From Halomonas faecis (GTDB lineage Bacteria > Pseudomonadota > Gammaproteobacteria > Pseudomonadales > Halomonadaceae): 64,000 nt of DNA. The DNA is taken from assembly GCF_010993975.1 (NCBI RefSeq), contig NZ_JAACZO010000011.1:1-64000 (forward strand), in the 5' to 3' direction. This document shows positions 37,890 to 46,827 of the stretch, piece after piece; the stretch's first letter is position 1, and each line of letters begins with the position of its first letter. Under the pieces are notes generated by a model. That model worked only from the letters and a program-made list of their open reading frames with translations. It had not been told where the DNA came from and made no database searches. Position numbers and translations under genes: made by a program.

Positions 37890-38093
37890 CTAGCGCTCCT
37901 CCTCGCGCCGTTCCATCAGCCAGGCAGCGAGGCCGATCACCAGGGCCCAGGCGAGGAAGAGGTAAAGCGGCAGCCAGGAAGGGCCATCGCCGCTCGAGCC
38001 GGTGTCGAAAATGACCACCAGCGGGGGCGAGAAGAGCAGGGCGGCGAGTGTCGTCAAGGCAATGAGGCGGGCGCGGCGGCTCACATCGTTCAT
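37890..38093 (-). CDS. Small two-helix membrane protein
   Basis: A 67-residue protein with two predicted membrane helices (about 9-28 and 39-58) and a charged tail MERREEER. The ATG at 38093 overlaps the stop of the exonuclease gene (ATGA), and its own stop lies four bases before the sensor kinase start. The coupling suggests it works with the SLC5-type kinase, much as small DUF485/DUF4212 proteins accompany SLC5 permeases, but I do not recognise those families in its sequence. Confidence 0.7.
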   Translation of the reverse strand: MNDVSRRARLIALTTLAALLFSPPLVVIFDTGSSGDGPSWLPLYLFLAWALVIGLAAWLMERREEER

Positions 38094-40153
38094 GTGCAGG
38101 CGTCCTCCCTGTCGAAGGCGCTGGCTTGCAGCGCCAGGGCCTGCTCGAGAGTCTCGATGCCGCGTGCTTCCAGGCGCGGCAGCAGTGCCAGCCACAGCTC
38201 GGCAGTGACCCGGGCGTCGCCGAGTGCCGTGTGGCGCGTGCCGGGAGGAAAGCTAAGGTCATAGCGCTCGGCCAGGCTGTCGAGGTCGTGACCGTCCAGG
38301 CTTTCATCCAGGGCACGCGAGATGAGCAGGGTGTCGAGTACGGGCATGTCCAGCATGGTACTGCTGCCGGGAAGCTGCAGGGCCAGCAGGTCGAAGGCCG
38401 CATTGTGGGCCAGGATCACGGCATCGCCGATATAGTCGCGAAAGCGCGGCAGGGCCACCGACAGCGGCGGGGCGCCGCTGACGTCGGCATCGGTGATGCC
38501 GTGAATGGCGGTACTGGCCGGCGGAATCGGCTTGCCCGGGTCGACGCGCAGGTCGAAGACGTCACTGGCCAGCAGCCGCGCATTGACGATGCGACAGGCA
38601 CCGATACTGATGACGGTGTCGCCGCGACGCAGCTCGAGACCGGTGGTCTCGGTGTCGAAGGCGACCACTTCCAAGGCGCGCAGCGGGCGGCGGGCGAGTT
38701 CGGCGTCGGGAGGTGGCAGGTCGGCGATGCCGAAGTCATGGAACTCGGGGCGCGGCGCCAGCTTGGCACGGGGCGCGCCGACGCGCTCCACTGCGGGTAG
38801 CGGCAGGCGCAGACGGGCGTGTTCGCCGTCGGCATCGGCCAGACTCCAGGCATCGCTGGCGTGCTGGCGAAGCAGGTCGCGTACGCGGGGGGACAGCGGC
38901 AGGCTCTCCAGGCGCGCCTCGCTCCAGGCGGCCAGCTCGCGTTGGGGCAGCGGTGTGCCGGACCACACCAGGTCGAGATAGACACGGCGGTTGCCGAGCA
39001 GCATTTCTCCCTCGAAGCGGGTGGTGTCGGCGTGCGTGCGCAGGTGCTCGAGCAGCGAGGCGAGCAGTACCAGCAGCGCCGGGGCATCGCCCCGGAACCA
39101 GGCCGGCATGCCGATGGGGACGACCTCCAGCGGCGATTCGGTCAGGCGCTCGTTGAGCGACTGCCAGAGATCGTTGGACCACAGCGGCACGAGCCGCTCG
39201 CCCTGGTGTTGCATGTCTTCGATGAGCCGGCCGAGGCGTTCGATGGTCTGGCTCAGCTCACGACTCTCCTCGTCGATGACCGCTTCCAGGCGACGGCGCA
39301 GGCCGTCATCGTCCTGTTCGGACTGACGGGTACGGCCCAGCACCTCGGCGGCGCTGCCCAGGCTGGCGCCGTGGCGGCGCAGCGTGGGCAGCATGTCGGT
39401 GAGCTCGGACCGGGCGCCCATCTCGCTGGTCCAGGCCGCCGTGGCATCGGTCAGAGTGAGCAGGGTTTCACCGTCACTGTGTGGCACGCGACGCAGAATG
39501 ACCCGTAGCCAGCGCTCGCCGCAGGGTGTCAGCAGCTCGCGTGGAGCGCCATCCTCGGGCAGTTGGCCGAGCGCGTCCTGCAGGCTGGCCACTGGCAGCA
39601 GGGAGTCGAGTCGCTTGCCGAGCCCCAGACCGGGATGATCTTCGAAGAGCGTTTCGGCGGCCTGGTTGAATAGCAGCAGGCGCCGGTGGTGATCGCAGAG
39701 CAGCAGCGGGGTGTCGAGCACCTGCAGTAGCGTTTCCAGCTCCTGGCGAATGCGTGCCGCGCTGCGTGCCCCCTCGGCATGGGCGGTGGCCAGTCGTTGA
39801 CGGTCGGACCGCCATGCCTCGCGCACTCGGATCAGGTCGGGACCGAGGCCGCGCAGCCAGCCTTCGGGCGGGTAGTCCTCCCGGGCGTCGGGATTGGCGA
39901 CGAGACGCGCGAGCTGCACCTGAAGGTGACGTAGCGGGGTGAACAGCATGCGCTCCAGCAGCAGGCCGCACAGGAAGATGGTGCCGCCACCGGAGAAACA
40001 GCCCAGCCACAGTACCAGGCGAGCGAGCCCTTGGGGCTCGAAGAGGCTGTCGAGCCAGGCAGCGAAGAGGGCGCCGCCCAGCAGGCTGATGCCGCTGAGC
40101 AACAGCCACAGGCCGATCAGCCGCTGGCGGCGAGGTAGCTTGTGCCCGAACAT
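38090..40153 (-). CDS. Membrane PAS protein with C-terminal DEDDh exonuclease
   Basis: This 687-residue protein has two N-terminal membrane helices (about 12-33 and 43-67) and a HAMP-like segment. A PAS-like region follows (about 135-235, VLDTPLLLCDHHRRLLLFNQ). The middle section resembles a decayed histidine-kinase core, without a recognisable H-box or ATP site. At the end is a DnaQ-type exonuclease with all DEDDh residues: Asp500 and Glu502 (FDTETTG), Asp588 (HNAAFD), His641 and Asp646 (HTALGD). I chose ATG at 40153 (TGATG overlap with the upstream regulator); GTG at 40156 is possible. The substrate is unknown: DNA, RNA or a small nucleotide. Confidence 0.8.
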   Translation of the reverse strand: MFGHKLPRRQRLIGLWLLLSGISLLGGALFAAWLDSLFEPQGLARLVLWLGCFSGGGTIFLCGLLLERMLFTPLRHLQVQLARLVANPDAREDYPPEGWLRGLGPDLIRVREAWRSDRQRLATAHAEGARSAARIRQELETLLQVLDTPLLLCDHHRRLLLFNQAAETLFEDHPGLGLGKRLDSLLPVASLQDALGQLPEDGAPRELLTPCGERWLRVILRRVPHSDGETLLTLTDATAAWTSEMGARSELTDMLPTLRRHGASLGSAAEVLGRTRQSEQDDDGLRRRLEAVIDEESRELSQTIERLGRLIEDMQHQGERLVPLWSNDLWQSLNERLTESPLEVVPIGMPAWFRGDAPALLVLLASLLEHLRTHADTTRFEGEMLLGNRRVYLDLVWSGTPLPQRELAAWSEARLESLPLSPRVRDLLRQHASDAWSLADADGEHARLRLPLPAVERVGAPRAKLAPRPEFHDFGIADLPPPDAELARRPLRALEVVAFDTETTGLELRRGDTVISIGACRIVNARLLASDVFDLRVDPGKPIPPASTAIHGITDADVSGAPPLSVALPRFRDYIGDAVILAHNAAFDLLALQLPGSSTMLDMPVLDTLLISRALDESLDGHDLDSLAERYDLSFPPGTRHTALGDARVTAELWLALLPRLEARGIETLEQALALQASAFDREDACT

Positions 40154-40524
40154 CACGCGTCCTCGGCCAACAGAGCCTTGACCTTGTCGACCAGCGCCTG
40201 GGTGGAAAAGGGCTTGGTGACGTAGTCATCGGCGCCCAGGGCGAGCCCTTTCTCGCGCTCCACTTCGCGACCGTGTGCCGTCAGCATGATGATCGGTAGG
40301 CGCTGGTGGTGAGGGTCGCCGCGTAGCCGTTCGAGCACGTCGAATCCGCTGATGCCGGGCAGGCTGATGTCGAGCAGAATCAGGTCCGGTGCGCCGTTGG
40401 CCACCGTGGCAAGCGCCGATTCGCCGTCCTCGGCGGTGACCACCTCGAAGCCGGCCTGTTGCATCAGGAACTCCAGTGACAAGACGATGTTGGGTTCGTC
40501 GTCCACCACCAGTACCTTGGCCAT
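40153..40524 (-). CDS. Single-domain response regulator
   Basis: A 123-residue stand-alone receiver domain. VDDEP holds the acidic pair, Asp52 in [13 protein letters not shown] is the phospho-acceptor, and YVTKPF carries the conserved Lys. There is no output domain, so it must act through protein contact or as a phosphate shuttle. It opens the operon with the exonuclease, small membrane protein and SLC5-kinase genes and is the likely partner of that kinase. The ATG has a GGAGATCGCC ribosome site. Confidence 0.92.
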   Translation of the reverse strand: MAKVLVVDDEPNIVLSLEFLMQQAGFEVVTAEDGESALATVANGAPDLILLDISLPGISGFDVLERLRGDPHHQRLPIIMLTAHGREVEREKGLALGADDYVTKPFSTQALVDKVKALLAEDA

Positions 40525-40676
40525 GGCGATCTCCTTTATTGATTGTTGTCGTTAGTCTAGTGATCGCGCTCAGGGCGGCAAAGACGACCTTGGGCGCAGG
40601 CAGCCGGAGCGGCGTGTCTGGAGAGCGTCAGTGGGTAGGGCAGTGCGGCGTCAGCGCGCGCCTCCTCGTGGGTGCG

Positions 40677-40702
40677 AAAAAGCCATGCCGTCCAGGCATG
40701 GC
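40677..40702 (-). terminator. Rho-independent terminator of the 90-residue membrane protein gene
   Basis: On the minus strand a perfect 8-bp stem GCCATGCC/GGCATGGC with a 5-base loop is followed by TTTTT (40681-40677). It begins five bases after the stop codon at 40707. Stem, loop and U-tract are all classical. Confidence 0.85.
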
Positions 40703-40706
40703 GTCG

Positions 40707-40979
40707 TCACGAATCGCGGTGCCGGTCGAAACGTGGCCCGAGGGGGCCCAGCCACAGCCAGGTCTGCAGCACCACCAGCAGCGGCAGTAGCCAGGCCGGT
40801 GCGCCCGTCGTCACCGACAGCAGATAGAAGATCACGTAGCCCGCGATGCCGGCCGCCAGGCCGACGAGAGGAAAGAGCATCGGACGCTGGCTGCCGGGCC
40901 TTCGCGAGAGGCGAAACAGCGAGCCGACGAAGGTGCCGAAAGCGGCCGCCATGGCCAGGTGAAGCAGAATCGCTTGCAT
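40707..40979 (-). CDS. Small three-helix membrane protein
   Basis: A 90-residue integral membrane protein with predicted helices at about 4-23, 34-56 and 60-81 and a charged C terminus (PRFDRHRDS). I chose ATG at 40979 (MQAILLHLA); the frame is open upstream to 41279, but that part overlaps the divergent gene in antisense and is not protein-like. No family is recognised. It is a single-gene unit ending in a clear terminator and divergent from the DUF3524-type gene. Confidence 0.65.
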   Translation of the reverse strand: MQAILLHLAMAAAFGTFVGSLFRLSRRPGSQRPMLFPLVGLAAGIAGYVIFYLLSVTTGAPAWLLPLLVVLQTWLWLGPLGPRFDRHRDS

Positions 40980-41071
40980 GTGGTGTATCGCAATCCGGTG
41001 GCTGTCATGGCAGCCTATCGCCTTTCGGCGGTGGCCGGCTTTACGACTTTCGACAACCCGGGGAGAAGCGG

Positions 41072-42130
41072 ATGAGGGCGTTGCTGCTGTCGGCCTATGC
41101 GGCGGTGAGCCATCGCCACTGGGCACAGGGCATGGTCGAGTGGCTGGATGACTGCGAGTGGACCCTGCTGGAATTGCCACCCCGCCATTTTCGCTGGCGA
41201 ATTCGCGGCAACCCGCTGACCTGGATGCTGCGCGACCACGAAACCCTGGCACGACACTACGATGTCGTCCTGGCGACATCGATGGTCGATCTGGCGACGC
41301 TGTGTGGGCTCTATCCGCATCTGGGTCAGGCCCACAAGGTGGTCTATTTTCACGAGAACCAGTTCGCCTACCCCCTTTCGCCTCATCAGGCGCCCCAACC
41401 CGAGGCGCTGATGGTGAATCTCTACGCTGCGCTGGCTGCCGATCGCCTGGTGTTCAACACGGCCTACAATCGTGACAGTTTCGTGGCGGGGGCTCGTCGT
41501 TTCCTCAACCGGATGCCGGAAAATCTGCCCGCCGCACGACCGTTGGCCAAGCTCGCCGAAGCGGCCGAGGTGCTGCCGGTGCCGATTTCGCCGCTGCGTC
41601 GGACGCCGCCAGCACGCGCACCGGGACGGCGCATCATCTGGAACCATCGCTGGGAGTACGACAAGAATCCCGAGGATTTCTTCGCCGTGCTCTTCTCGCT
41701 GGCCGAACGTGGCAGCGACTTCGAAGTGGCGGTGATGGGACAGCAGTTTCGCGATTGTCCGGCAATTTTCGACGAGGCTCGCCGGCGCCTGGGCGCACGC
41801 GTGGTGTGCTGGGGGCCACAGCCGGAAGGCACCTACCGGGAAGAGCTGGCCAGCGGCGATATCGTGGTTTCCACGACCTGGCATGAGTTCCAGGGACTGT
41901 CGGTCATGGAGGCGGCTCAATTGGGCGTATTGCCCCTGGTGCCCGACCGTCTCTGCTTCCCCGAGCTCTATGGCCCCGAATATCGCTACGACGGTACTCG
42001 GGAAGGCCTGGAGTCCACGCTCGAAGCGTGGCTGACCGCGCCCGAACGGCGGCCGCCACCGCCGGACGTCAGCGCCTGGGAGTGGCCGGTCCTGGCCGCC
42101 CGCTATCGTGCCTTGCTGTCAGGCGGTTGA
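41072..42130 (+). CDS. DUF3524-type glycosyltransferase (queuosine-tRNA mannosyltransferase family)
   Basis: This 352-residue protein matches the DUF3524/GTDC1 family: RALLLSAYAAVSHRHWAQG at the start, VVYFHENQFAYPLS, ADRLVFNTAYNRDSF, IWNHRWEYDKNPEDFF and TTWHEFQGLSVMEAAQLG. The last is a GT4-type sugar-nucleotide site. The animal homologue adds mannose to queuosine in tRNA-Asp; bacterial members are little studied. ATG at 41072 follows GGGGAGAAGCGG. Its 3' end overlaps the convergent gene by 12 bases. Whether it acts on tRNA here is an inference. Confidence 0.8.
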   Translation: MRALLLSAYAAVSHRHWAQGMVEWLDDCEWTLLELPPRHFRWRIRGNPLTWMLRDHETLARHYDVVLATSMVDLATLCGLYPHLGQAHKVVYFHENQFAYPLSPHQAPQPEALMVNLYAALAADRLVFNTAYNRDSFVAGARRFLNRMPENLPAARPLAKLAEAAEVLPVPISPLRRTPPARAPGRRIIWNHRWEYDKNPEDFFAVLFSLAERGSDFEVAVMGQQFRDCPAIFDEARRRLGARVVCWGPQPEGTYREELASGDIVVSTTWHEFQGLSVMEAAQLGVLPLVPDRLCFPELYGPEYRYDGTREGLESTLEAWLTAPERRPPPPDVSAWEWPVLAARYRALLSGG

Positions 42131-43186
42131 CTCGTCCAGCAGATCGAGGCACCGCGTGGGCCAGTGGACCACGGCCGTGTGTGAGACCATGCGCTTCGCC
42201 AGTTCGGGGTGGCGCGTGTGGATCACCTTGCTGGCGAAATCGGCAAGGAAATGCGATTTGAGTTCGGCGCGCGCGCGGTCGACGCCAACGGTTTGGTAGG
42301 GCGTCGAGGCAAGCAGCATGAAACCGTCTTGGGGGATGCGGCCGGACTGCATGTTGTCGTCGATGATATCGGCGGCGGTGCCGATGGGTTCGGCCAGGTC
42401 GGGGCCGTAGGGGCCGATGATCAGCGCCGTGTTGGGCAGGTGCAGGAAGTCGAAACCCCGCCCGATGCAGATCACCCATTCGCGGTGTTCGAGGTCCAGG
42501 TCGCGCGAGCCCCCGCGCAGTTCGGCAGCGTGCGACAGGTTGCCTTCCAGCAGCGGCAGCAGGTCGCGGCGGATATCGTCGGGCATGTCAGGGCAGAGCT
42601 GGGCAAGTCGGCCGGGGAGGCTCGTCCGCTCGCTGGCGTCCAACTGATCGATGTCCAGGGTCGCGTCGTCTGCGCCGTGGACGATCAAGGCGTCGCCGTC
42701 GGTCTCGAAGCCGCATACCAGCGGATAGACGTGCTGTCGGTCGCGGCCGAAGAGCCGGTCGGCCTGATTCTGCAGGTGCCGGGCGTGGGCCAGTGCCGCC
42801 TGTCGGTCGCAGTCGAAGCCCGCGCAGCCCCGGGCGCGTTCGCCACGGGAGAAATGGTAGGTGATCATCAGCAGGGTGCCGTGGCCGCTGCTGATGGCCT
42901 CGCTGACTGCGTCGGTCAGCAGTTCACCGAGATAGGGCCAGCCGAGGTCGAAGATGCCGCCCAAGTTGCGGAAGGGGGTAATGATGCCCAGTGGCGTGCG
43001 AGTGGCATGGGGAATGTGGATGCGTCCGTCCATGCACTTCATTACCAGGATGCGTGTCGGGTGCTTGGCGAGGTAACGCTCTCGGGCGAGGCTGGCCGAG
43101 GGGCTGCAGAAGGTGGAGGCATGCCTCCGCGACAGCCCCAGCAGGGTGTCGATGCGCTCGAAGATGGGGCGGTCGTGGATGTGCAT
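42119..43186 (-). CDS. Carbonic-anhydrase-like protein (CsoSCA-like zinc ligands)
   Basis: This 355-residue protein contains ILVMKCMDGRIHIPHAT, with the CxDxR arrangement (Cys51, Asp53, Arg55) of beta-type carbonic anhydrases. TYHFSRGERARGCAGFDC then offers His111 and Cys121 as the other zinc ligands. The 10-residue His-Cys spacing is longer than the HxxC of ordinary beta enzymes and close to that of the carboxysomal enzyme CsoSCA. No carboxysome or RuBisCO genes are in the window. I chose ATG at 43186 (MHIHDRPIFERI). A GTG at 43222 inside nth is possible. Function is inferred from ligands only. Confidence 0.6.
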   Translation of the reverse strand: MHIHDRPIFERIDTLLGLSRRHASTFCSPSASLARERYLAKHPTRILVMKCMDGRIHIPHATRTPLGIITPFRNLGGIFDLGWPYLGELLTDAVSEAISSGHGTLLMITYHFSRGERARGCAGFDCDRQAALAHARHLQNQADRLFGRDRQHVYPLVCGFETDGDALIVHGADDATLDIDQLDASERTSLPGRLAQLCPDMPDDIRRDLLPLLEGNLSHAAELRGGSRDLDLEHREWVICIGRGFDFLHLPNTALIIGPYGPDLAEPIGTAADIIDDNMQSGRIPQDGFMLLASTPYQTVGVDRARAELKSHFLADFASKVIHTRHPELAKRMVSHTAVVHWPTRCLDLLDESTA

Positions 43187-43191
43187 GGGTG

Positions 43192-43827
43192 TCAGAACTC
43201 CGTCTTCTCCTGATACTCGCACAAATCCTCGATCACGCAGCTGCCACAGCGGGGTTTGCGCGCCACGCAGGTGTAGCGGCCGTGGAGGATGAGCCAGTGG
43301 TGGGCATCGCGGCGGAACTCACTGGGTACGTAGCGCAGCAGTTTCCGTTCCACCTCGTTGACGTTCTTTCCCTGGGCGATGCCGGTGCGGTTGGACACGC
43401 GGAAGATGTGCGTATCCACGGCAATGGTGGGTTCGCCGAAGGCAGTGTTGAGAATGACGTTGGCCGTCTTGCGCCCCACGCCGGGCAGTGCCTCGAGCTC
43501 GGCCCGCGTGCGCGGCACCTCGCCGCCATGCTGCTCGACCAGCATCCGGCAGGTCTTCAGCAGGTTTTCGGCCTTGGTGTTGTAGAGCCCGATGGTCTTG
43601 ATGTGTGCCTTGAGGCCTTCCAGGCCGAGATCGAGAATCGCCTGGGGCGTGTTGGCCACCGGGAAAAGGCGCGCCGTGGCCTTGTTGACGCCCACGTCGG
43701 TGGCCTGGGCGGAGAGCAGCACGGCAACCAGCAGCTCGAACGGGGAGGACCAGTTCAGCTCGGTGGTGGGTTGGGGATTGTGGGCGCGCAGGCGCGTGAA
43801 GATCTCGTGGCGTTTTTGGGCGTTCAT
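43192..43827 (-). CDS. nth: Endonuclease III
   Basis: Nth is a DNA glycosylase/AP lyase for oxidised pyrimidines. The 211-residue product has the helix-hairpin-helix LPGVGRKTANVIL with catalytic Lys120, and Asp138 in IAVDTHIFRV. The 4Fe-4S cysteines are at 187, 194, 197 and 203. All these positions equal those of E. coli Nth. It follows the rsxB-like gene, an order also found where nth ends an rnf operon. Confidence 0.96.
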   Translation of the reverse strand: MNAQKRHEIFTRLRAHNPQPTTELNWSSPFELLVAVLLSAQATDVGVNKATARLFPVANTPQAILDLGLEGLKAHIKTIGLYNTKAENLLKTCRMLVEQHGGEVPRTRAELEALPGVGRKTANVILNTAFGEPTIAVDTHIFRVSNRTGIAQGKNVNEVERKLLRYVPSEFRRDAHHWLILHGRYTCVARKPRCGSCVIEDLCEYQEKTEF

Positions 43828-43897
43828 AGCGCCTCCTCGCAGGCCTGCCGCTGGGTCGGCCCCGTGCGGTAACTCCTGTCTCGTGGTATGGGGTAGT

Positions 43898-44701
43898 TCA
43901 ACTGCGCTGGGCTTCCTCCAGCGCTTTCCTGGCCTCGGCGAGCAGCCGTTCGGCTTCGGGCAACTGGGCCATAGCGGTGGCTTCTGCCTCGCTGTCAGCG
44001 CGCCGTTGAGCGCTCTCCAGTTGCTGGCGTACTCGTTTGAGGGCCTGCTCGGCGGCCTTGACGGCCATCTGGCGCTGCCGCGGCTGGGCCGCCCCCGCCC
44101 CGGCCCGGCTCGAGCCGGCCGAACTGGGCCGCTGGCGCTGCCGCATCAGGCGTCGCTGGCGCTCGAGGCGCTTCTCGCGAGCTTCGCGCTCCAGGCGCCG
44201 TTGGCGTGCCTGAAAGCGCTGCCGCCCATTCTCGGCGCGTCGCGCGAGATAGGCGTCACGCTCGGCATCGCTGTGCGCGGCCTGCCAGGCCGGATGGGGA
44301 AGCAGGTCGATACAATCCACCGGGCAGGGGGCCACACATAGCTCGCAGCCGGTGCACTCGTCGGCGATGACCGTATGCATGCGTTTGGCGGCACCGAGAA
44401 TCGCGTCTACCGGGCAGGCCTGAATGCATTTGGTGCAGCCGATGCATTCGTCTTCGCGAATCCATGCCACCAGCGGTTCCTGCGCCGGTTCGGCCAGCGG
44501 CAGCGAAGGGCGGTCGGTCAGCTCGGCGAGCCGCTCCACGGTACGTTGTCCGCCCGGCGGGCAACGATTGATCGCCTCGCCAGCGGCGATGGCTTCGGCA
44601 TAGGGGCGGCAACCGGGCTGGCCACATTTGCCGCACTGCGTTTGTGGCAGCAGAGCGTCGATGGCGTCGATCAACGCCTCGTCGCGCAGGGCCTGGGTCA
44701 T
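43898..44701 (-). CDS. rsxB: RnfB/RsxB-like iron-sulfur protein without membrane anchor
   Basis: This 267-residue protein begins [14 protein letters not shown], without the N-terminal membrane helix of RnfB. It then has a [18 protein letters not shown] cluster motif (about 23-49) and two ferredoxin motifs, [16 protein letters not shown] and [16 protein letters not shown] (about 86-135). A long basic Arg/Gln-rich coiled-coil tail follows. In RnfB the protein passes electrons within the RnfABCDGE complex, but no other rnf/rsx genes are near. The ATG overlaps the metG stop (ATGA). It may be a soluble electron carrier left from, or independent of, an rnf operon. Confidence 0.85.
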   Translation of the reverse strand: MTQALRDEALIDAIDALLPQTQCGKCGQPGCRPYAEAIAAGEAINRCPPGGQRTVERLAELTDRPSLPLAEPAQEPLVAWIREDECIGCTKCIQACPVDAILGAAKRMHTVIADECTGCELCVAPCPVDCIDLLPHPAWQAAHSDAERDAYLARRAENGRQRFQARQRRLEREAREKRLERQRRLMRQRQRPSSAGSSRAGAGAAQPRQRQMAVKAAEQALKRVRQQLESAQRRADSEAEATAMAQLPEAERLLAEARKALEEAQRS

Positions 44702-46740
44702 TTCACGCGCTGACCGGGCTCGGCGCCGCTGTCCGGCGAGAGCAGGTAGATGCCGTCGTCGTTGCCGGCTGCCAGCACCATGCCTTCGGAGACACCGAAG
44801 CGCATCTTGCGCGGCGCGAGGTTGGCCACCATGACGGTGAGTCGCCCCTCCAATGCCTCCGGTGCATACGCCGAGCGGATGCCGGCGAAGACGGTGCGGG
44901 TTTCGCCGCCCAGGTCGAGGGTCAGCTTCAGCAGCTTGTCGGCCCCCTCGACGTACTCCGCCTTGGCGATGCGGGCGATGCGCAGGTCGACCTTGGCGAA
45001 GTCGTCGAAAGCGACCTCCGTGGCGATGGGGTCTTCCGCCAGCGGGCCCTTGGGGGTTTCCTTCAGCTTCTGTTCTTCCACCAGATCCTCCTTCGATGCT
45101 TCTATCATGGCATCGATCTTGTCGCGTTCCACGCGGGTCATCAGCGGTTTGAACTTGGCGATCTCGTGATCCAGCAGCACCTCGTGGCGGCTCTCCCAGG
45201 CGAGCGAGTCGAGCTTGAGAAACTCGCGGGAAGCCTCGGCCATGGCGGGAACGATGGGGGCCAGGTAGACCATCAGCTGGCGGAACAGGTTGATGCCGAC
45301 CGAGCAGATGTCGAGCACTTCCTGATCACGTCCTTCCTGCTTGGCCAGCACCCAGGGTTCGGCTTCGGCGATGTAGGTGTTGGCCTCGTCGGCTAGATCC
45401 ATGATCCGGCGCACGGCGCGGCCGAACTCGCGGACTTCGAACTCCTCGGCGATGTCGTCGCCGGCGGAGATGAAGCGGGCCACCAGATCGGGCTCGGCGC
45501 AGTGGGCCGAGAGCCTGCCACCGCCCAGTTTCTTGACGAAGCCGGCGCAGCGGCTGGCGATGTTGACCACCTTGCCCACCAGGTCGCTGTTCACCCGGGC
45601 GGCGAAGTCCTCGAGGTTGAGGTCCAGGTCGTCGACCTTCGAAGTGAGCTTGGCGGCGAAGTAGTAGCGCAGGTACTCCGGATTGAGGTGATCGGCGTAG
45701 GTGGCGGCCTTGATGAAAGTGCCGCGGGACTTGGACATCTTGGCGCCATTGACGGTAACGAAACCGTGGCAGTTCACCGCCGTGGGGGTGCGGAAGTCGG
45801 CACCGAACAGCATGGCCGGCCAGAACAGGGCGTGGAAGTAGACGATGTCCTTGCCGATGAAGTGGTAGACCTCGGCATCGCTGTCTTGCTTCCAGTAGGC
45901 GTCGAAGTCGATGCCTTCGCGTTCGCAGAGGTGCTTGAAGCTGGCGAGGTAGCCAATGGGGGCATCGAGCCAGACGTAGAAGTACTTGCCCGGCGCGTCG
46001 GGGATCTCGAAGCCGAAGTAGGGCGCGTCACGGGAGATGTCCCACTCGTTGAAGCCGGCCTCGAACCACTCCATCAGCTTGTTGCGGATCTGCGGTTGGA
46101 CGTGGCCCTGGTTGATCCATTCGTGCAGGAAGTCGGCGAAGTCGGGCAGCTTGAAGAAGAAGTGGGTGGAACTGCGAACCTCGGGAGTGGCGCCGGAAAT
46201 GGCCGAGACCGGGTCGATCAGTTCCGCCGGGGTATAGGTGGCGCCGCAGGCCTCGCAGTTGTCACCGTACTGGTCATCCGCCCGGCATTTGGGGCAGGTG
46301 CCCTTGATGAAGCGGTCGGCGAGGAACAGGCCTTTCACCGGGTCGTACATCTGCTCGATGTCGCGGGTGGCGATGTGGCTGGCATCGCGCAGACGGGTGT
46401 AGATCAGTTCGCTGAAGTAGCGGTTCTCGTCGGAATGGGTCGAATGGTAGTTGTCGAAGGCCACGCCGAAGGTGGCGAAATCCTGCTGGTGCTCGCGGGA
46501 CACCCGCTCGATCAGCGCTTCGGAGGTGATGCCCTCCTGCTCGGCACGCAGCATGATGGCGGTGCCGTGGGCATCGTCGGCGCAAACGTAGTGGCACTCG
46601 TGACCGCGGCTCTTCTGGAAGCGCACCCAGATGTCGGTCTGGATGTATTCCAGAAGGTGGCCAAGGTGAATGGCGCCGTTGGCATAGGGCAGGGCGCTGG
46701 TGACCAGAATCTGGCGCGAATCGCGAGTGGTGTTCGGCAT
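44698..46740 (-). CDS. metG: Methionyl-tRNA synthetase
   Basis: MetG charges tRNA-Met. The 680-residue product has the HIGH-type HLGHL in [17 protein letters not shown] and KMSKS in [11 protein letters not shown]. Zinc-binding knuckles lie around [18 protein letters not shown], and a C-terminal EMAP/tRNA-binding dimerisation domain (from about 575) carries [16 protein letters not shown] chose ATG at 46740 ([10 protein letters not shown]); the frame continues upstream to 46797 without support. rsxB overlaps its stop. Confidence 0.95.
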   Translation of the reverse strand: MPNTTRDSRQILVTSALPYANGAIHLGHLLEYIQTDIWVRFQKSRGHECHYVCADDAHGTAIMLRAEQEGITSEALIERVSREHQQDFATFGVAFDNYHSTHSDENRYFSELIYTRLRDASHIATRDIEQMYDPVKGLFLADRFIKGTCPKCRADDQYGDNCEACGATYTPAELIDPVSAISGATPEVRSSTHFFFKLPDFADFLHEWINQGHVQPQIRNKLMEWFEAGFNEWDISRDAPYFGFEIPDAPGKYFYVWLDAPIGYLASFKHLCEREGIDFDAYWKQDSDAEVYHFIGKDIVYFHALFWPAMLFGADFRTPTAVNCHGFVTVNGAKMSKSRGTFIKAATYADHLNPEYLRYYFAAKLTSKVDDLDLNLEDFAARVNSDLVGKVVNIASRCAGFVKKLGGGRLSAHCAEPDLVARFISAGDDIAEEFEVREFGRAVRRIMDLADEANTYIAEAEPWVLAKQEGRDQEVLDICSVGINLFRQLMVYLAPIVPAMAEASREFLKLDSLAWESRHEVLLDHEIAKFKPLMTRVERDKIDAMIEASKEDLVEEQKLKETPKGPLAEDPIATEVAFDDFAKVDLRIARIAKAEYVEGADKLLKLTLDLGGETRTVFAGIRSAYAPEALEGRLTVMVANLAPRKMRFGVSEGMVLAAGNDDGIYLLSPDSGAEPGQRVK

Positions 46741-46827
46741 GATGGCTCTGCTTGTCCCGTTGAAAACAGGCCCCGATTGTAGCCATCTTCGCTGCACGCT
46801 GCATCCGGTCGACGAGTGTTGCCGCGC

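Noticed and set aside
45502..46782. Plus-strand frame of 426 codons opposite metG
   Set aside because: Antisense shadow; metG is certain on the minus strand.
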